Position numbers and translations under genes: made by a program. This document shows, piece by piece, positions 12,116 to 23,547 of a DNA stretch of 64,000 nt. Location of the stretch: positions 1,114,164 through 1,178,163 of the forward strand of contig JPHH03000005.1 of the NCBI GenBank assembly GCA_000750105.3, in the 5' to 3' direction. The first letter of the stretch is position 1, and the number at the start of each line of letters is the position of its first letter. The stretch comes from Tolypocladium sp. Sup5 PDA-1. Its lineage: Eukaryota > Ascomycota > Sordariomycetes > Hypocreales > Ophiocordycipitaceae. Below the pieces are notes generated by a model that saw only the letters and a program-made list of their open reading frames with translations, was not told where the DNA came from and did no database searches.

Positions 12116-12505
12116 GATATTGATACTGTTTTGGTCATGCCGCTTGAAGCAAACAAGAAAATGATACCGTTCATTCCGGCCGCATACACGTGACAGCTGA
12201 TCTATAAGATTACCACAATTCATGGCGGCAACACTTATTGCCAAGTGCAATGCACATATTGAAGGCGCAAACCCAAAAACCACCCTCGGCATGTTTGGTT
12301 GGGCTTGAGAATGGAATCCCCAGGAAGATATAGCCCGGCTCTAGGGTAGGGCCTCCGGTCTGGCGCCGATTGTGACGTAAGCTGGGCCGGGGACAGAAAG
12401 CCGAGGACAGCCGGCTCGGCTCAACCTGCACCTTCATCACGTACAAAGTCCTTGGACTCGGGTTGCACTGCATCGGACCCAATCCTTGTGAATCCGGTCA
12501 CAAAA
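12116..12505. other. Intergenic, NmrA-like gene to thioesterase
   Basis: These 390 bases show no gene. They should hold the terminator of the NmrA-like gene and the promoter of the thioesterase gene. Confidence 0.5.
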
Positions 12506-13595
12506 ATGCATGCAGTACGGCATCCGTTGCTGCTGTCAATCAATCAGATTGTGCGACATGCGCCTCCCGCGACCACCCGTCTGTTCGGCACCAGTGCGGC
12601 GCGCCAGGTAGCCGGGGGCCAGTCTCAGGAACCGAAGTCGGCTTCGCTCAGTCCGAGGTGGTTTACCGACTTGAGGGATCGCATCAAGAAATGTCTCTCG
12701 CTGCAGGTTGGTGCAGAGGATGCCAGACGACTACGAGAGCGGCTCGACTACCTGGACAAGCACTGGCTTGAGCTGTCTGCAGGTCGCGAGGGCTTCCTGA
12801 CCACTGACCGATGGCGAGGACTGGACAAGCATTCTGTTGCTTGGGGAGACATGGTAAGTGGCTTTGGATCTCGTATAACGGCGAGTCATGGGAGTGTTGA
12901 CTGACTTGTGCCTGGTGATTTACAACAACAGGACAGCATGGTAAGTCTCCCTCCGTCGCTCTCACACATGTACTCTAAGACTAACCACTCGCAGGGTAAT
13001 TAATGCAAAGTATTCCGCATAACTGGAGAATGAGGTATTGACATACTATAGGGCATGTTAACAACGTTATATACAATCGATACGCGGAGTCTGGACGAGT
13101 CAACTGGATCACAAGTTTTGCCTACGTCGCCGAACCAAAGCACCGGCAACAGTGGGCCGAGCTGATGACGCCTAAAGGCGTGGGACTGATCTTGCGGAGC
13201 ATCAAAACGGATTACAAACTTGTAAGTCTCATGTTTCCCTCGCATCGGAGCCGTGGGCTGACGGTTCGCCTGCATAGCCGATGACATATCCCGACAACGT
13301 CACTGTGCTGCACAAACTCGCTGAAAAGCCCGACTACAGCTCTGACAGCATAGTATTGGAGGCCGTTATTCTCTCGGAACGACACCAGCGGCCAGCGGCA
13401 AGGTGTTTCGAGGATATTGCAGTGTACGACTATCAAGCGGCGAAGAAGGCGCCGTTGAAGGATTTCATGGTTGATGAGCTCAGAGCAACGTATGAGCTTC
13501 AGGAGCAGAGCAGAGGGGAAGTTGGGCGCAGCGTGGCACAGCTACATCAAGAGTTGGAACAAATAGAAAATAGAGTAGAGTCTTCACTGACATAG
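12506..13595 (+). CDS. Mitochondrial hot-dog-fold thioesterase-like protein, with a 9-nt and a 1-nt exon
   Basis: The 281-residue product begins with a likely mitochondrial presequence (basic, Ser/Ala-rich, ending near RLFGTSAARQ) and carries the 4HBT_2-type hot-dog motif WGDMDSMGHVNN followed by YNRYAESGRVNW. Members hydrolyse acyl-thioesters. Exons read: 12506..12853, 12932..12940 (nine bases coding DSM), 12995 (a single G), 13052..13221 and 13278..13595; they sum to exactly 282 codons. The two tiny exons are forced by the motif: the introns on each side have GTAAGT/GTAATT donors and proper acceptors, while joining 12940 directly to 13052 shifts frame and reading on from 12995 meets a stop in two codons. 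The C-terminus is helical and Glu/Gln-rich. Confidence 0.8.
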
Positions 13596-13980
13596 CTATG
13601 TATACAGCCGCTGGACCATAGAGCTCCTAGTTGAACTGCGGAATCATCTGAAACACAGCCCGTGCTAAATTTCCCCACGTCAATCAGAAGTTGTGCTCAC
13701 AAGATAACAGGTTCTTCACAGCAAGACTTTCGAAGAATGCAACTTTCTATATACAGCGAAAGTGATGCCTATATACATGCGGCTAGCAGAAGCGACTGAT
13801 ATGTACAGCGAAGTAAAGAAAGTATGCATGTTAACACGCATACATCACACACTTGCATGCCAAGCGGCATGTGTAAAGGGGAAGCGACTGATATGTACAG
13901 CGAAGCAAAGACAATATGCATGTCAACACGTATTCACCAAACCCACACATGCCAAGGGGCATGCGTTCTGGAATGCACGC
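13596..13980. other. Convergent 3' intergenic region
   Basis: This 385-bp stretch lies between the convergent thioesterase and GH16 genes. It holds a 92-bp imperfect tandem duplication, listed separately, and otherwise no gene. Confidence 0.6.
13789..13972. repeat. 92-bp imperfect tandem duplication, two copies
   Basis: Copy one (13789..13880) and copy two (13881..13972) both begin GAAGCGACTGATATGTACAG and share a palindromic-looking GCATGCCAAG-x-GGCATG end. A shorter partial echo, ATATACAGCGAAAG, lies just upstream near 13750. Because the period is not a multiple of three and both flanking genes end outside it, it is not coding. Confidence 0.85.
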
Positions 13981-14903
13981 TTAGGTGCTGTAGTGGGCAA
14001 CATAGGCAACCTCCATCATGCTACCATAGCCGTCCAGAGTGCCGCCGTTGGGGTACCCGGGCTGTATTTCAATAGTTAGCTTAATATATGAGGGCTTTGA
14101 TGCGCGATTCAACAGGTACTCACCCAGTTGCCGCCGACGGCCACGTTGAGTAGGAAGAACATGGGGCTGTGGCACATGCGCGTCCATATGCCCTCGTCGT
14201 TGATGCGGTTTCCCGTGACTTGATGGAATTGTTGGCCGTCCATGAACCAGTTGATGCTGTGGTCCCTCCAGTTGCCCGATCTGCGGTCAAACTCGACTCG
14301 CCAAGTGTGCCAGTCTTGGTTGGGGAAACCCGTGCTTCCGCCGATGCCTTGGCCCTCGTTGCAGATGCCGCCGGGGGTTACATCGCAATGCATGGTGCCA
14401 TACCCGGTCAACTGTCCATTGACGGTCTCCATGACGTCGATTTCACCGCACAGAGGCCATACAGTGCCGTGGCGGCTACTATCGCCAAGAATCCAGAAGG
14501 CTGGCCATATACCTTGCTTCTGGTTGATGCCGTTACCGCCGAACCTCAAAAGGGCCTCGACTCTCGTGACCTTGCCGTCGGCTGGCGTAAAGACATATGT
14601 GCTCTCCATGCGGCCGGACGTCCAGCCGCCCTGGACGCTGCCGTCCCGCCAGGGGACGATTTGCAGGGTGCTGCCGCCGCTGAGTTGAAGGTTGCGGTTG
14701 CTGGGAGTATACGTCTGCAGCTCGTTGTTGTATCCCAGGTGGGCATTGATGAGGTTCCAGTTTCCCTGGTTGGGAGACTGTCCAGCACTTCCGCTAAAGT
14801 TATCCTGCCACACTCGCCAAAAGCCGCCGTAGCTGGGGGAGTCCCAGGCCTGAGCCGTCGATACAAGGGTCAAGACGGCCGCCACCGAAGGAAAGTAGAT
14901 CAT
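13981..14903 (-). CDS. Secreted GH16 endo-1,3(4)-beta-glucanase
   Basis: The product, about 286 residues, has a signal peptide (MIYFPSVAAVLTLVSTAQA) and a GH16 jelly roll with the catalytic signature GEIDVMETVNG, where the two glutamates act as nucleophile and acid/base. Members cleave beta-1,3 or mixed 1,3-1,4 glucans of cell walls. On the minus strand exon 1 is 14903..14124 and exon 2 is 14061..13981; the 62-nt intron has GTGAGT and a GCTAAC branch site, and exon 2 restores PGYPNGGTLDGYGSMMEVAY, the usual C-terminal strand. The frame is open 24 codons further upstream to another ATG, but the chosen start gives the compact signal peptide. Confidence 0.9.
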
Positions 14904-17167
14904 GGTAAAGAAGATGACTATAAGTATGTACAAGAAGGATGATTCAACGAAAAAGGTAGAAAGGAACGGATCCAAGGTCGCTGCTGTGGGTGCCGGTTGT
15001 CAACTTCATGAGAGCGTGATAAGCGAGTGGCATAGGCTTATATACAATGTTTCTCAGGCAGGAGAAAACTCCTCCAAGCAACCAAGTGACCTGGCTCAGG
15101 CCATCAACCTCCATGAGCCCATCAAGGCAGGTAGTTGCTTCAAGTTGGCTGTTTCCCACCAACAGATATTTCTTCAACTCCAATCTATGGACTTTTATTC
15201 GTCGAGACTACCGAGGTCGCATGGTCTATGGGTCATGATTCTCGGGCTGATGCCTGGGGCCAGAGTCAAAGCACGCCTCCGGTGACCATTCTCATCGCAG
15301 AGTAGGCACAGGCTTGGGGTGCAGAGAGTTGGTGGGGAGAATCAATATGCCACGAGGAAAGGACGCTGTCAAGGTGGCTAATGTTACCCTGGATACAAGA
15401 ACTTTCGCCTCCTGACTAAAGGCCCGAATGAGTGAGCCGGGACACGTGGGTTCGAGATTAGGGTTGCCTTTGACAGATGATCTAGGGACAAGCCACGCGG
15501 GGACAAGGTTCATAACACTCCGATGCTCCTGCGCTGGCGACGCCGATCTCCGCCACCCGAAGATAAATGCCCTTTGGGATCCTCTGTGTTCGGGAGACTT
15601 TAGTTTCCAGCTGCCAAGAAGTCCGAAATCTCGGTCTTGTTGGGCCGTTTACCGTGGAAAGCGGAAGGTGCTACAGATCCTGTGACTTCGATAGGGGCGG
15701 TGCCGAGGTCAACCGGGGCCGTGTAACCTGAGCCACTCGGCTCTATTGCACCCTTTGCAGATACAGAATGAAATCCTCACTCTATGCAAGATCCTTTTCT
15801 TGCCGATGATGCTGCCTAGGATCTTCTAGAGCGTGATTTATGCGACTGTGCAACATCATGCGTATCATCAAATGCTGAGACCCTGGAAGCGCGCGACGTA
15901 TATCGATCATGGCTGGTGATGGTCACACCAGACGGCTCTGACGGCTCTACCCTCCGGTGTGTAGAGGGCTAGAGGGTCGTGCAGAGTCACGCTCCTCTTC
16001 ACCAAACCCTGGAAACGTGATGTGACAAGCCCATCATCCCCCCACCACGAGGGTTACGTGACCCAAACTTAACACCCCATTGGCTGCCCATCACATTTCG
16101 AATGCACCCAGCGTGGGCATTTGTAAGTCGAAGGTCACCGAGATGGCATCAACAGCCGATTCACCCTACAAGAGCAACTACTCCCGGTGGCAACTAACTC
16201 CGCGAGCGCAGGGCAGATGTAGTTATTCTCACCGTTGGTATGCTGCGCGCCACGGGCAGCAAACAATGACATGATGTCTCAAGTCTAAATTGGGGTCGGG
16301 CCGTGCCGCGGACGGCCACGATTCCGTGTCCGGAATTGTAAGGTGTCTTCTTTTTGCTCCGGGAGCCACGCATGCACGCCGATGAGAGAGTGCAAGCGGC
16401 GATTGTCACAAAATAGTCGTCCCGGGACTCCCGACATCCACAAGGTAACCACAAGCGAGAACTATCACTCGCAACGTAGAAGTTTGCCCGAGTGGGCACA
16501 GACGATTGTCTGGTTGGCCAGCAGGAAAGGAGGTGCGGAGAGTTGAAGTCTTGGCTGCCATTGAAGGAAACGTCCCATGCCACCATGTGGCATGGGCGTG
16601 TGAGCCAGACTGATCCCGTGAGACACCTAGCATGCACTTCCGCCTGCTTAATGTAACCGTCCTCTTTCCTTTATGTTTTCCGGCAGGGGACGCGAATGCT
16701 CATAAATTACCTGGGGCTTTTGGCAATGCTCGGCGGAGACTCGTCGCACATGGATTGCGCGTCGCTACTTAGTATGTTCATTCCATACTCCGTATCTCCC
16801 GCGCCCCCGCCGTCTTTGAAGCACGTCCGGCCAGCCTTGACCTCGTTGCTTGAGGGTCTCCAGATTCGCATTCAACCGATCCACGGAGAAAAGTTTCTGG
16901 GGCTCTGATTAATTTGAAAGCATTAACATCTTCACCGCATCGCGCCGTCTGACTTTAGATACGCTGATCAGAGTAGCCGACTCCAATGAGGCGTCGCCTT
17001 GCATAGTCAACGCTGGTTGCGGACTTAAGGCGTGTAGACGCATCTAAACCCCGCCGACGACGTCACAGACTTTGTCTCAGCAACACCATCTCTCGAATGC
17101 TCAGTGCATCTCGCACGTATCTGGTCTCCCGCTGGTTGTAATTACTAAAGAAAACCAGCTCTCGACA
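14904..17167. other. Intergenic, GH16 gene to SDR gene
   Basis: Over 2.2 kb no open frame resembles a known protein or shows intron signals. A B-box-like GGGTTCGAGATT at about 15449 has no matching A box or cloverleaf, so no tRNA is called. The two flanking genes point away from each other, so both promoters lie here. Confidence 0.5.
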
Positions 17168-18147
17168 ATGTCTGCCGCTGATGTTTTCGCTCCCGGTTCC
17201 GTCGCCCTCATCACCGGCGGCGCCTCCGGCATTGGCCTTGCCATAGCCAAGCTGTGCAGAAGCAAGGGCATGAAGGTACTCCTCGTGGACCGCAATGCAG
17301 ACGCTCTAGAATCAGCCAAATGCGACCTTTCGGGGGGAAACTCTGCGGGCCACGGTGTCGTCACTTCCCTGTCCGATGTGAGCCAGCAGGATAGCTGGAC
17401 AGCGCTCAAAGAGACCGCCATCGCGACGTTTGGAAGCATAGAGCTTCTGGTATTGAACGCGGGAATGGGTGCCAAGGGAAGTTGGGGAGACCATGATTAT
17501 TTCAATACTGTAAGTCGCGCTCTCTGCGCTTCTAGCGTAACTGCGATGCTACCGCTTACACACACGCAGACCCTTCAGACGAATCTTTTTGGAGTGATCC
17601 ACGGAATCAACACCTTTCTCCCCGTGGTACAAGAAGCGGCAAAATCGAAATCGACCGCCATTGTCATCACCGGCAGCAAGCAGGGAATTACAAACCCTCC
17701 AGGAAACCCTGCCTATAATGCCTCCAAGGCGGCAGTCAAGACTCTGGCGGAGCATCTCAGCTGGGACTTGAAAGGCGATAAGACTACCGTCCATTTGCTT
17801 GTTCCTGGCTGGACCTTTACTGGACTGGTGAGCCGCCGCCGTTCACCCGCCACATTGTCGGTTGACTAAAGCTCACACCAAACTGTACACAGACCGGAGG
17901 TGGGCAGGTCAAGGAAAAGCCGGCGGGGGCGTGGACCCCAGAGCAAGTCGCTGCCTATATGCATCGAAAGATGGGCGAGAACAAATTCTACGTCATCTGC
18001 CCGGATAATGATGCATCCGAGGAGACGGACAGGAAGAGAATGCTTTGGTCCGCGGGTGACATTATTAAGGAACGGCCCCCGCTTTCGAGATGGCGCGAAG
18101 AGTGGAAGAAGGAGGCCGAAGAGACGATGGCCAAGACTCAGTTGTAG
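17168..18147 (+). CDS. Classical short-chain dehydrogenase/reductase
   Basis: The 284-residue product has the classical SDR landmarks: cofactor loop TGGASGIG at about residue 18, NAG in LVLNAGMG near residue 100, and the catalytic Ser (ITGSKQG), Tyr and Lys (PAYNASKAA) triad. An Asp-Arg pair after the second strand (LLVDRN) suggests NAD(H) preference. The substrate is unknown. Exons: 17168..17509, 17570..17827, 17893..18147. Intron 1 is exactly 60 nt without stop, so an unspliced message would stay in frame and add 20 residues near the active site. ATG 17168 is chosen for its ACAATG context and position just before the Rossmann fold; the frame is open 32 codons upstream. Confidence 0.9.
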
Positions 18148-18925
18148 GTCACTATGCGCTCATTCCACGGACTCAACACTAGCACGCTCCGCAACTCGAC
18201 CAAAGCAGTTTTCCCATCTAGCTTCCGGTGACTCCGTTCGTACATTCACTACAATTGTGATATCCACCCGACGCTTCACAACTTCACAAGTCGCACGTTT
18301 GTCTTGCACATGACTCGACTCGGCAGGTTACGAAATTGAGGAAAGTGTCAGGCTGCACGAAACTGGTTACCCGTAAGCGCTATCCTTCAACGTCGGGAGA
18401 TTGCTTCATGTTCCAGGGGTCTCTACCGGCGATACAGGTAACTATTTGGTAAGCCGTGCGGCAGGCTTAAATTGAGATTTGACTCGTTATGTTTACGGCA
18501 AACTTAAATACAGGTGCACCAGACCCAACATGATGCTGCGGCCAACAAAGCCATTGTCAGAGAGGAAGGCCCACCTCCATGAATAGATATGAAGCAAGCA
18601 TTGAACAAGACCAAGGCCAACTGAACCAAGACCAACTAGACCAAGACCAACTGTAAGCTAGACAAAACAATTTGTTGTAAGCATAAGTCGAAAACAGCGC
18701 AGTTTCAATTCCAGAATAGGTCCTGCCGCCAGAGTCTGGGCCGTTAAACGCGCGTACAATAGCCTTGGCCTTCTCTTGAACCATGCGCAACTCACCTCAC
18801 CCAACTCTGGGCTCAATGGTTAAAAGCTGCCTCGATTCCGCCCTTTATTTCAGGGAAAAAAATCGGATTAACCTCAGCTTCACAAATATACTACTTTCCC
18901 AGATTCCCCAGATTTCACCACAAAC
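18148..18925. other. Intergenic, SDR gene to CVNH gene
   Basis: No gene is seen. Three imperfect copies of a 15-bp unit around ACCAAGACCAACT occupy about 18608..18653. The last 100 bases are probably the CVNH gene promoter and leader. Confidence 0.5.
18608..18653. repeat. Short tandem repeat, about 3 x 15 bp
   Basis: The unit is roughly ACCAAGACCAACTAG with one or two changes per copy. No coding role is apparent. Confidence 0.7.
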
Positions 18926-19469
18926 ATGAAAGGTATCTTCATCGTCGTCGCCAGCATCGTGGCCTCTGTTACTGCCGGTGATTGGGGCCAGGGCTGCACC
19001 GAGGAGACTCTGGATTCAGGTTCGGGCGTTTTAACCGCGACTTGCGATGCCGGCCACGGCACCACTACTCGCACCTCGCTGAATCTGAACGACTGTCTTG
19101 GGTATAACAAGGGCAAGATTGGCGTACGTTCCTTACCCATAGTATAGCCTAAGCATCTGTTGATCCGGTATTGACATATTCTCCTGACCGAACAGTTCAG
19201 CCTCGGTGGCCAATTTAGCAAACACTGCGGGTCCTGCTACGTCTACCGCGTACCATACGAGGTCGGTACCGCGACAGACTTTTCAGTTGGTGCGAATCGG
19301 GCTTGGATGAATTGCACGTGTGTTGGCACCAAAAACGAAGTCGCCGTTAACTTTGGTATGTGACTCCTGGTGCGCGATATCTGGATTAGGTAACGAGTGC
19401 TAATACTTGGCTTTTAAAGACTCTACACCAATTTATAACATGGGTGGCAAGCTCGAGTGCGCATACTGA
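18926..19469 (+). CDS. Small secreted cyanovirin-N homology (CVNH) protein
   Basis: The 135-residue product has a signal peptide (MKGIFIVVASIVASVTAG) and a single CVNH-like domain: cysteine after the first strand, LTATCDAGHG, then TSLNLNDCLGYNKGKI, the most typical piece. CVNH proteins of fungi are sugar-binding lectins. Exons: 18926..19123, 19196..19355, 19420..19469, joined in phases 0 and 1. The second half has more cysteines (HCGSC, NCTC, ECAY) than a simple CVNH domain, which suggests extra disulfides and an extracellular role. It could be a host- or microbe-facing lectin, but the sequence does not show a target. Confidence 0.75.
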
Positions 19470-19667
19470 TGGCATAATCCTATGTCGAGCTGTTCCGATC
19501 CTGCACTGAAAAGGTCGGCCTATGGCAGCCGAAGCCGTACCTGATGCGCTATTTCCTACCAGAATGTATGTTTATGGTCTAACACTCCTAGGTATAGTTT
19601 AGAATACTATTAAAATATGCAAAGGAAAGCCATCTTCTAGAAGCTGGCACCAAGACTCCAAACACGC

Positions 19668-21551
19668 CTAGGCCACAGTTCCCTTGACCTGCTTCACGGT
19701 CCTAAGCTTAATGTCCCTCCAGAACCAAGTGCAGACCCAGCCACAAGCTATAAAGCACACGCTCGTGATAAGCATGTAACGCTGGGAAGTCGAATACGCC
19801 TGTGAAATGCCGTTTCTTATATCTGATCCCACCGGGTACGACGACTGAGCCTGCACGTTGCCGTAAATGCTATCAATAGGGGCGTCCGCAGGAAGGTTGT
19901 TAATCAGTTCATTCCTGAAAGTTCCCGTCCAGATGGCCGATGATATCGACGACCCAATGGCGCTACCGATGCTGCAAAACAGGTTCAGAATAGCCATGAT
20001 GACTGCAACATGTTGGTGGTCCGAGGGGGCCATCATGGCCATCTCGCCGGCAATGACCATGGGGCCGCCAGCAAAGGCGATGAAGATCTGGCACATAATG
20101 ACGTATCCCAGTGGTTCAGAAGCTTGCCGGAACTTGATCAATAGACCGACACCGAGGAGCGTGAGCGGAAGGGCGTAGTAAGCACCCATCCACTTGAATC
20201 TTCCCACCCTGTGCACAATGAGGCCAACCACCACGCCCGCGAAACAGGACCCGACGCGATAGATGTTGTTGATGTAGGTCATCTTGGTAATGCCCGTATC
20301 CCACACGACCAGTAGCATTGACGAGAAGAAACTGCCCCAGATCGAGGATTGGGCAAAGACAAAGACAAACATGACTCCGGCGGAAAAGACGGTGCGGTCC
20401 ATGAGCAGCTTGGTTGGGATGAACTTTACGGGAGCCAAGTATGTCTCGTACAAAACAAAGGCGGCAATGAGAAGACCACCAAAGATGATCATGCAGATGA
20501 TCATAGGGGATCGCCACTCCTCGTCCTGATACGACCAGATGCTGAATGGGAGGAGGAACAAGGCCATGCCGCCAGCTAGGATGATGAGTCCAATCAGGTC
20601 AACGTCGACGATGTACTTCTTGACGTCTTGGAAGGTGATCCATCCCTTGCGCTTCCCGATGATGCCGGCTTTTACCGCTTTTCTGTCGTTCCACAGGAAT
20701 AACGCAGAAAGGGGCAGAACGACGATTGGCGTGACGATTGTCCAGATGCCAAAGCCCCATCGCCAGCCCGGCCCGTTGATGACACTTTCGGATACGGGGC
20801 CACCAACCCAGGTTGTGACGATGTATGGTGATGTGGCAAAGGCCAGCATTAGGGGGCGGTTGAGAAGGGACGACGTGTCGGCAATAAATATCGTGAGACA
20901 GTAAGATACACCCTGGGACCTGCATCGTAGTTAGCTTCGTCCTGGGAAAGGCCACATTGGGGCGGTCTCATACCCAACAGAGCTGAACACTTTCGCAGCA
21001 GCATATGTCTCGACATTCTGACAGCCTGCCATCATAATCAAGCCCATGACCCAGATGAATAGGGTCAGGGCCAGGCCCTGAGGCCTACCCCAGGTATCAA
21101 GAATCTTGGCGATTGGAAGCTTGCTGAGACCGCCTATGATACTGGACATGACGTCCACCGCAGCTGTAAGGGAATGCCGTTGAAAGGCGCTCGTGACGAA
21201 TGGATCCATGGTCCCGACCACGACCTCTTCAATGGATATGATGAAGTATATGAACCAAATGCTATTCCGACGAGGTTAATCAAGGTCGAGAATGCTGACG
21301 GGATTGGAATACGGGCAAACACACTTGGCGTAGGCAGCCGCAAGATGCCATTTGGACCACACAGTGGTTGTGGCCTCCACTCTCCTAACGCCAGCTTGTG
21401 TTTCATCCTGAAATTGATTGCCAGTTGCATCCGTCTCTCCAAGTACTGAAGTGGCATTGCTCTGGCTGTCACCTTGCCTCTTTTCGTTTATCCCAGTGGC
21501 GACGTCGACGGCCTCCTTGGACCCAGATGACGTCCTCTTAAAGAAGCCCAT
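19668..21551 (-). CDS. MFS siderophore-iron transporter (Sit/Mir family)
   Basis: The 588-residue product fits the fungal 14-helix siderophore importers that bring ferri-siderophores across the plasma membrane. Landmarks are DVMSSIIGGLSKLPIAKILDTWGR after the second helix (core LSKLPIAKILD), FIADTSSLLNRPLMLAFATSPY, and a GWRWGFGIW segment. Minus-strand exons: 21551..21325, 21261..20974, 20919..19668. The first 70 residues are hydrophilic. ATG 21551 lies in a perfect GCCACCATGG context; another in-frame start lies 42 bases upstream. A palindromic iron-GATA site sits about 515 bp upstream at 22066..22084, consistent with repression by an SreA/Fep1-type factor in iron-rich conditions. Confidence 0.9.
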
Positions 21552-23547
21552 GGTGGCAGGTCGAGGTTGGGTGCTTTGCTCAACAATAACCAAATCGACG
21601 GTAGACTACAGCGATCTTATAATTGGAGAACGTTCACCACGGTGAGGTAGGTGTTTGACAGGCCCGAGCTAGATGGACGACGCGGGAGCGCGAATTGCGT
21701 GCGATCCGCGCGGCTCTTTATACCTACCTCTCTGACTGCAACACCATGCGACAAACACGCAATCGGCATGACTGTGGGTCACGACGCATGCGACCCTACA
21801 AATGGCCCTGCATTTGTACCGCACGGCCAAGGATATGGACGGATTGGGCCTCCTCTTTCCGCGTCCTTGTGGCGACGTAGGCGAGCGGGCACCAACCCCA
21901 AGGCCACGCAGTTGACTAGTGATCGTCGTTGCAACAAGTGTGCAAAGGTCTCTCGGGAATGGCTCCTTTTAGGTAACGGGTGGCGGCCGCGGGGCACCTT
22001 GAACCGTTGCCGTTCATCCCTGCCTTGCCTCTGCCGTGCCGCCGACATGCACCAAACCCTGTATCTTATCTGATGATCAGATAAATCTTGATCAGATCAA
22101 TCGCCAAATCGGGGCCGTTCAGCCGATGGAAACGCTCGTGCCGAGGGGTACCCGTGCCGAGGCCGTCAGTGGCGCCAAGTTCCAACAACGCCAAGGATCT
22201 CATCCATGCATGTGTCCATTAGCATCTGCAGCCAACAACCTCTAATCTTGCGCGACTGCGAGGTATTAATATGAGAAATAAAAATGAGCGGATGGGGGGT
22301 GGAGGGAACGGCCAACAGCCCACACGACGTCGGCGTCCGAATGCCTCTGTGTCATCCTCTACAAAGAGGCCCCAGCATGCTCGGTCACCGACAAGTCTTA
22401 TTCAAACCAACAGACCCTTTCCCTGTCGTGGTCCGGGAGGCCTGTGAACTCCTCAGCTTGGAGCTGTCTTCCTTCGATTTGTCGCCATCCGTATCTAAGG
22501 GGTGGCCAACGGTGTAGTGTAGCCGAGCTGCCAACTTTTGTCGCTCTCGAGGTTGCCGAGCCCCATGTTCTCTGCTCAAGCCGGGCTCTTGGCGTCAAGG
22601 CCGTTGGGTGGATTGTATAGTGAACGTGGCCGAAATATTGCCAAGTGATCAACTCAAACTCTGTCCTCTCGCCCAATTTGGCGAAGGCTGCGTCGAGCTG
22701 AGTTGACATGCGCGGAGCTTGTGTCACAGAGTGCCGGCTTCAGCGGCATGTTGGACAGGCCAACGAACCATGCCCTGCTATTGTGTGTTCTCCAGCAAGT
22801 GACTCGAGGCGTGTAGGAAATATGCTGTACTACCCGCCATCCTAGGGCCCGCGGGCATATCAGCGGGACGATTGGGCCGACGTTCAGTGGCATAGTAGCC
22901 ATGCATCTCAGCTCGAGTCGCGAGGTGAGCTGGCGGAGTTCAATTGCCGCTGCAGGTGCCACGAGCAAGGGAATTCGAGAAGGCCATCCAGGCCCTTCCT
23001 CAGCTCCTGCAATCTTGCATGTTGGTCATCCGTGAAGGCTGTTACTCGCTGCTCGGATCTGGCGCTATCAACGATCACCCAGTGGCTCGTGCAGGAGTCG
23101 TTCCAGCACCACATGTGCCCGCGTGTTCACCAGAAGCGAAATCATGTCGAACCGAGATGGACAATTCCAGTCAGTCTTGTATTGAAGCAGCGCGATATTT
23201 GCAACTTTTTTGACAGCGTCAGGCAAACAACACCCAGAGAGGAGGACTGAGAACGCTTTGATGGTGGGGAGCTGCGAGAGCATCCCCCAGCGCGCACGCA
23301 CGTGACCCTCAGAATTTCTCTTGTCGCAAGACTAACATCATCCCCACCCGCGCTGGTTGGCCCGTATTCGGCAGGTCGCTGTCCTCCAGCCTCGCAGCTT
23401 TCTTACAGCCCTACATACATACTCGCCTGGGCTCCTCGCGCACATCCCTCCAGCCTGCAGGCCGCTGCTGCATTGGCGCGCGGTCAGGGACGCTGATCAT
23501 CGAACCAGGCGCCCATCCTCCGCGTCGCGGAATCCGTGGCAAGCACC
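21552..23547. other. Divergent intergenic region, siderophore transporter and Myb-like gene
   Basis: No gene is recognised in about 2 kb. It holds the double GATA palindrome at 22066..22084 and must contain the promoters of both flanking genes. Confidence 0.5.
22066..22084. promoter_or_regulatory. Perfect inverted pair of iron-responsive GATA sites
   Basis: TTATCTGAT, one G, then ATCAGATAA: two copies of ATCAGATAA facing each other. The extended ATCWGATAA form is the published preference of fungal iron regulators such as SreA, Sre and Fep1, longer than the HGATAR of nitrogen GATA factors. It lies on the upstream side of the siderophore transporter gene. Binding is inferred, not shown. Confidence 0.7.

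Noticed and set aside
15440..15475. Possible tRNA because of a GGTTCGAGATT B-box-like element
   Set aside because: No A box at the right distance and no acceptor-stem pairing could be drawn.
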